Assembly (NCBI GenBank): GCA_003996215.1
Contig: QJPP01000275.1
Location: 806,001 to 870,000 of the forward strand
Direction: 5' to 3'
DNA length: 64,000 nt
Source: Jaltomata sinuosa
Taxonomy: Eukaryota; Streptophyta; Magnoliopsida; Solanales; Solanaceae
Shown here: piece after piece, positions 58,141 to 64,000 of the stretch
Layout: the number at the start of each line of letters is the position of its first letter
Position numbering within the stretch: the first letter of the stretch is position 1
The notes under the pieces: generated by a model
What the model was told of the DNA's origin: nothing
The model's database searches: none
What the model saw: only the letters and a program-made list of their open reading frames with translations
Position numbers and translations under genes: made by a program

Positions 58141-58650
58141 AATAACAATGAAGGAAACTCTTCCTCACGTCTAACACAGAATTCCCCCTTTGCTTATTTC
58201 TTTCCAGAAAATAAAAGTGACACTTCAGATTCGTAATCACCAAAGAGTGATTGGAGATCATGGGATCCATACGATTTTGAAATGGACATGTACAAATTAC
58301 ATATGCTTCTGGAACGTGAAGACGATTTTCGAGTGCTGCAAATGTCAGATCCTCGTGAGTACTATTGTGGACTAAGAAGGAAATGAGATTACATATACGA
58401 TGAGTCTTATCATCTTGTTCAAGAACTTCAAGAATTGGAGGAACCTATACCACGTCGTTTCTCTATGTGGATGAAGCGTTAAGATAAAGAAGACTACGAG
58501 GTGGTTGTCAAACAGATTCGCAAAGAAAATAATAGGATGCTAGTAAGAACGTTGCAGATACTACCTTCTTAAGTTGGCCGAAGAACAGGCCGCATCAATA
58601 AATCGCACTTTGATGACTCATGAAAGGCAATTGTTTTGAAAAATGAAATC
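58141..58650 (+). pseudogene. Unidentified decayed ORF
   Basis: In the plus frame starting near 58230 a charged, non-random protein text is readable: PYDFEMDMYKLHMLLERED, VLQMSDPREYYCGLRRK, YDESYHLVQELQELEEPIPR and RFSMWMKR. It is interrupted by at least three stops, with the last recognisable part near 58640. I do not recognise the family. Its position between a PMD gene and a Mutator-like transposase suggests a transposon-encoded protein. Confidence 0.35.
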
Positions 58651-58889
58651 TACCAATCCTCGATGAGATGCCTACCGAACGTCGTTAGTTGACTTTTTTA
58701 TGTATTTTTGATTTCAGTAACAATGTATGTTTATGCTTTTTTTCATTATAAAGTCTTGCTTTCGCTTATGATACTGACTAAATTTCATTTTAAATTAATT
58801 AAAAAGATAAAAATAACATAGCAATTGTTAAATTAAAGTATCATTTATATATTAAAAATATAAATAATAGTACATAAAAACAATATTAC

Positions 58890-61800
58890 TTTCAACTATT
58901 GAGGTCGTCTAGGACAACATACCTTAGTGTGACCTGTTTTCTTGCAAATACTGTATACTTTCTAGTCATGCGAGCGGGAGCAATATCCATATTATTCTTA
59001 AGATGGCTTCTTCCTTTCACACCAGATATCCACATATATTCAGTGTTTGCAACTAAGCAAAATGAGGCAGGCAGTCAATACTCTTCATCACCCACGAGGG
59101 TAAAAACGCCACTATACGTTTATTTGTATAGCTTGGTAGTGTAGTACTTGCTAACATAGGTCTTAGGCTCGATACCACGAAGTCCACAAGAAATTTTTTT
59201 ACTCACTACAATAACTGTGTGGACATTTTCACCCTTATCATCATGCACAAATGTAAGAATCTCAAATACTACATCACCAATATGGTAAGTCATCATGTCA
59301 GTGTTCGATTGAGCTCTCTACCAATAATCTAGGAACTTCTTTTCTATGGAAAGAGGCCAAGGCTTATTACTTTTTAATAAGGTGTCAGCAAGATTCTTTC
59401 GTTCCACAAAATGATCAATGAGAGCTTTAAACGTCATGTGAATCATAATAGTTACTGGAAGGCTCCGAGCTTTCTTCAACAAATCATTGTACGAGTTGGA
59501 TACATTTGTCGTCATAGCCCGCATCTATGATTACAACCCTTATACATTATCCATTTATCCAATGAAAATTTATCTAACCACATATGCGTTACAGGGGACA
59601 ATGCTTTAATTTGTTGCATCCTTTGCAAGAAGTTCTTCTTCTGATGCTCTGTAGTAGGGTTGTACATAGATCGGGTTGGTTCGGATTTTTTAAATATCAA
59701 ACTAAATTATTAGTGTTGGATTTTTAAATTTATAAACCAAACCAAACTAATAAAAGTTAGGTTTTCAACCTTGGGTTTTTTTCGGTTTTTTTTTTGTTTC
59801 CTCGAGTTTTTTCAGGGTTTTTTCTCGATAAAGTCTTTATACAAATATATAATTGATTTGTGCTTCAAACATTTCTTTAGTCATAGAAAGATACAACTAT
59901 CTAAGATATTTCTTACAAAAATAACACAAAAAAATGAGTGATGACAATAATATATTCAACCAAAAAAATAATGAAATCGCATAGAATAAATATTGCACAT
60001 TAATAAGTCATAATAAAAATAATCATAATGTAAAAGTATTAAGTCATGCTAAAATAAGTCTAATAATTATTAACTACATGATTAAGTATTAAACAGAAAA
60101 ATAAAATTAGTTTATGTATTTATGTAAAATTAAAGAATAGATATGTAACATGATTGTCATTTCTAGCGTTGAATTGAATAATTTTTTGTTACCAGTAGCA
60201 TTGATTTGGGCGAGTTACTAATATTTATGGCCCATGGGTTATAAGTTTATTGGCCGATTTTAAATTCTAATTTTAAATTTGAAATAATATGTTGAAAGAT
60301 AAAAACTATGAAAATGTTTAGGAAATATTTATAAATTACATTACAGTAAATATTTTTATGTATAAAATATTTTAAAAAATAGTATATATGTAATATCGGG
60401 TTGGTTCAGTTCGATTTGACTTTTTTAGTTAAAATCAAACCAAACCAATTATAGTCGGGATTTTTTTTTCGAATACCAAATCAAGTCAAACCAAATCACT
60501 AGTCGGGTTCTTTTTTCCGATTTGACTCAGTTTGTGATTTGGTTCAGTTTTCAGTTCGATTTTGTACACTCCTACTCTGTAGCGGTCAACCACATTAAGT
60601 TTTTGAGCTCACTCTTCAAAAATTTTATTAAAATTCGATTTCAAGTGTCGAACACAAAACCTGTGGTATGTGTATGGTGGACTCAACCAATCATAAGATT
60701 GGACACACTGTAAGATTCATTGATAACGATCATAAATGAGGCCATTTTTTTATATCTCACAAACAACATGCCTCCACAATAACTTCAGAAATCATGACCA
60801 TGATTAAAAACTCTCACGTGCAACTAATGCATACGCGAGTGAAAAAATATTGTCGTTTATATCAATTTCATCATCAATTAATAATTTCATATCATACAAA
60901 TCGTGAAGATGAGTGTCGTCTATTGAAATGTCAGGTCTACAACTTTTGAAACCTTCAATGCTTGGTTTGAAAGCTCAAAATAGAAACTTGAATATTTGCT
61001 CGCCTGCATTATTGAAGAATGGTGCTCACATTTAACAACAATCCTTGAATTGAAAAATAGCACTACAACCATGTAGCGAGGCAATGCCTTGAAAGAACCT
61101 TGAAAATCACCATACATCATTGCAAATGCCTTTTTTTTTACCTTTCTGAACTTTCCTGTAACTAGGAGAAAATGATGTTTTGATTTGGTGATTTTCCATA
61201 CCGACTCGATATTCATGTTGGGGTTTTTCATAATATATGGTATCAACATAACAACAATATGATTGTTATTCAAATTGAAATGATTCTCCTTGTAGTTATT
61301 AGTTAGACAAATGTGTGGTTCAATCATTTTGTCTGCTTTTTACGTACCACTTGAAATCTCTCTAAAGCGAATTATCTATTCGTACCTCAACAAATGACGC
61401 TTGCACATAACCCTCCAACTCAACCCTCCAACTCTTAGCTTTGGATCTATCACAAAGGTACTTCTTACTTTTTGCAAAACTATACTTTCTCCCAGCAACT
61501 TTCATTTGGTTTTTCTTTAAAAATAACATACCTAATTCCATATATATTCAAACAAGCATTAGTTGATATAAAATGAACTGAAATTAATCATTTGAAAATT
61601 TTAAGTTTGTAAAAATCTAACCTGATTGGATAAATTCAGGATTATTGAGATTCCAAAGAGCAGTTCGGACAAAACTGTCATCCCTCATGTGGGCGGAATT
61701 TCTGCGCTTTCTTCAATGTGATCCAAATAAGGGATCACAATAGAAGGATGATTAATACTATGATCACCAGGGGGTGCACTCTCTCCAACAACATCGCCAT

Positions 61801-61930
61801 CATCATCATCCGTCTATTTATGTTCTAAAGGTTCATCACTATCCGATTTACACACTCTACCATTGGCTATATCATCGTTGTTATACACAATTTGTGTGAA
61901 TGTTTTATATTTTAAGCTCCAAACTCGTGG
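58890..61930 (-). pseudogene. Decayed Mutator-like (MuDR) transposase
   Basis: Minus-strand order is as expected for mudrA-type proteins. An acidic N-terminus is near 61870-61690 (DDDDGDVVGES). The MuDR N-terminal domain is at 61330-60920 (KKKAFAMMYGDFQGSFKALP). The DDE domain starts SIDDTHLHDLYDMKLLID near 60915-60860 (first catalytic Asp), with the family's LWRHVVCEI segment next. After an inserted hAT element the C-terminal part follows (MTTNVSNSYNDLLKKARSLP, 59518-59455). A shortened SWIM-like region is near 59290-59200, and a degenerate CCHC end near 58900. It would catalyse cut-and-paste transposition. There are multiple stops, frameshifts and a large insertion. I could not find long terminal inverted repeats. 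Confidence 0.8.
59655..60574. mobile_element. Non-autonomous hAT element, 920 bp
   Basis: The ends are tagggttgtacatagatcgg and the inverted gattttgtacactccta, with the inner repeats ttggttcggatttt and aaatcaaaccaaacc. It is flanked by a perfect 8-bp TSD ctctgtag (59647-59654 and 60575-60582). Removing it restores the transposase coding order. No transposase is encoded. Confidence 0.9.
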
Positions 61931-62796
61931 TGTTTTGTTCCTTATGATTTTCAAAGAAATGAAGTGTCTAATTTAGTATTTTGACTTTAAAAAGTGACAT
62001 TTTAGGCTTCAAACTCATGCAAAACAAGCAAAGTAAATTCTACTTCAAACTAACTTAAATAACACAGGAAATCAGAACCTAGTATTCATTACAACTAGAC
62101 CTTCGGCTAATAGCAAAACTTAATACAATAAACTATACTAACAACCAGCAAGCAACACAAACACGTGGAACTGAAAATTGCAAAGATAGAATAATAAACC
62201 AGCAAACAAAAAACACGGATGAAGACAATAAACAATACTAACAATACTTCTTTCAGACCACTTTACTTGTCGCATTTATTAAAAATATATGGTCCAAAAT
62301 AATTGTTATTTTAAAAATTCAAAGTATAATTAGTTGTTTGTTTTCATATTTATCTTTAGACATTAATATGGAGAGATATTAATGTGACACAAAAGAGACA
62401 AACATTAAATTGAGAGAAATAATAAATAAGGATATTTTAGTCAAATTACTTTTTAATTAACGTTTTTCTTAAGAAGTGTACAAAATAAAACATAATATAT
62501 AAGTAAAGTGATTCGAAAAAAGTAATAAAAATCAACAAGAAATAAGTAGGATTGAATATGATAAACTATACTGGGAATGGCTCTGCTCGAGTGAGCTTAG
62601 CTCCAGTGATTGTCAATACACGCCTAAATGATTGACATGTGAACTTACAAATATGAATTGTTCAAATTAATTTTTAACTTTTTCTCTATTTATATTGTTG
62701 TACTTTTTATTAATGGTAAGAATTATACTACCTTTACAGTTACCCTTATTAATTGGTTAAAAAATTATCCACCTTCGCCAATTTACAAGTACCCAC
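61931..62796. other. Intergenic AT-rich region
   Basis: No gene was recognised. The part 62260-62480 has words (ttattaaaaatatatggtcc, gagagaaataataaata) reminiscent of diverged Stowaway-like MITEs, but the ends are not clear enough to call. Confidence 0.35.
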
Positions 62797-64000
62797 TGTT
62801 GGCACTCAATTTTTATTCGCCATATTACGAATTAATCTTGAGCCTTTTTGAATTTTAAACAATTCTTGAAATAATTATTTTGTAAGAAAAGGGATAAAAA
62901 ACTTTTCAAATAAGCTTTATAATAGTTCTGAGTAATAATTTATATCTTTCATGTTTAATTACGTGGAATTTATATAAGTTTACTTAAAGAACTATTTTAG
63001 AGTTTGATTTCATAAGAAAATCCTTTTAGGAGATTAAAACATTTGATTTTCCTTCAAATTAATTCAAACATGAGATTAATCGAATAAATTAATTTCATAA
63101 CTGTTAAAAGAGATAATTCTATGTTAAAGAATAATTATTTCTAATTGTTTAAACTCATTAAAGCTCGAGATTGATTTTTATTGATTCATTCTTTATTCCT
63201 ATTCCAGCCTAAACTCTTTAAAATATATAAATCCTAGCCGAATTTTGTCAACCTACTCTTAATTTGGCTATCTCCTAAACCTAAAGTTGCAAATGTGGCC
63301 ACATTCTAAATACACCTTATATCACCCTCACCTCCTCAGCCAAACTGTCGGGCCAACAACACCCTTATTTTCCTTTCAATCCGCCTCAGCCCACACCTAA
63401 ATCCACCAGCCCACCTCATTGACCCGCTCCAAGCCCACCTAAGCACACCCTTATCTCCTCTTCTTCTCTCCTCACAATAGACAACCAAACAAACCTTCTA
63501 TCTCTCTTCGTTGTTCTGTTGCAGACGACGACAACAAACGACCCAGTATAATCCTCCGTCCAAACTCAGCTCAAACGACGGTAAATCCCCAGCAAACGAC
63601 CCCAAATCTCTGGGAAAACGTTACCCCTCCGTCAAATTCCCTTTGTTCCCGTTTGTTTGTACGAAAAGTGAGTTGTTCATGCTCTAGAACATCCTAGAAA
63701 GGAACAGCTGGCTCCTCCAACGTTCACTCCCCTAAAATTGCGGCGAAATTAGCTCAAATTCGTACCAAGAAGGTACATGCGTGGCTCGTTTTTGAATTCA
63801 AAATTTTCCTAGGTTTTCATCCGATATTACCCTTCATTTTTCCCCTCTTTTCACCCCCAAAATTTCCCTATAAATAGCCCTCCCCTTTCATTGTAGTGGG
63901 TTAGCTGGCTTGGGGAAAAACTTGAGGATTTTAGGGAAGCACTTCTCTAATCCTACGCAACCGAGTCAGTTTTAAGAGAAAAATACACTAAAAATTCAAT
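62797..64000 (+). repeat. Start of a second long Tat/Ogre-like LTR (continues beyond the window)
   Basis: The start tgttggcactcaattttt is close to that of the LTR at 15004 (tgttgacacccaattttgac). The internal layout is also parallel: an AT-rich first 450 bp, then a C/CT-rich block with cctcctcttcttctctcctc-type text near 63450. A TATA box follows at 63869. The right end is not in the window, so the call rests on the start and layout. Confidence 0.5.
63869..63876 (+). promoter_or_regulatory. TATA box in the terminal LTR
   Basis: The sequence tataaata lies within ccctataaatagccc, downstream of a pyrimidine-rich tract, in the position expected for a core promoter of the LTR. Confidence 0.5.

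Overview
The window is plant nuclear DNA, very probably from a Solanaceae species. The reasons are a CC-NBS-LRR gene of the Solanum R1/Rx-like class, Sirevirus-type Copia and Tat/Ogre-type Gypsy retrotransposons, a SINE tail of the tobacco TS type, and a generally AT-rich background. Only one gene looks intact: the NLR resistance-gene homologue at 46867-49428 (minus strand). Almost all the rest is transposable-element sequence. There are no operons, CRISPR arrays or complete RNA genes.

1-8,093: the end of a hAT element (1-404) sits in the 5' LTR of a decayed Copia element (405-5505). Then come unique sequence, a SINE tail, a Helitron-like relic, an inverted-repeat element (6475-7318) and the first copy of a duplicated unique segment (7240-7915).

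8,094-37,475: a four-level nest, readable from target-site duplications. A Gypsy LTR fragment (8094-8210 and 35953-37475) was split by a minus-strand Sirevirus-like Copia element (8211-35947; LTRs of 906 and 910 bp; TSD gatct/gatcg). Its integrase was split by a minus-strand solo Gypsy LTR (13701-31795; TSD gaata). That LTR was split by a young plus-strand Tat/Ogre-type element (15004-30209; TSD ctcga) with 4.5-kb LTRs, a gag gene and no pol gene. The Copia element also carries a third reading frame between pol and its 3' LTR.

37,476-45,392: the second copy of the segment at 7240-7915, broken up by a Helitron (37638-39077) and a Copia fragment that is itself split by another Helitron (39397-41675). 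A further Copia relic follows (42480-45392).

45,393-52,200: the NLR gene with a possible 3' intron that overlaps its stop codon, a MITE-like element, an insertion of plastid DNA ending inside trnN-GUU, and one orphan exon-like block.

52,200-64,000: a decayed plant-mobile-domain (PMD) gene on the plus strand carrying a Stowaway MITE, a 5'-truncated LINE with 14-bp TSD, and a decayed Mutator-like transposase on the minus strand split by a 920-bp hAT element with a perfect 8-bp TSD. The start of a second long Tat-like LTR runs off the right edge.

The elements do not act together as a pathway. What the window records is successive insertion, duplication and decay around a single NLR gene. I did not find a convincing new molecular system. 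The most unusual items are the gag-only giant-LTR element with its paired stem-loop motif, the third frame of the Copia element, and the splice-donor/stop overlap in the NLR.
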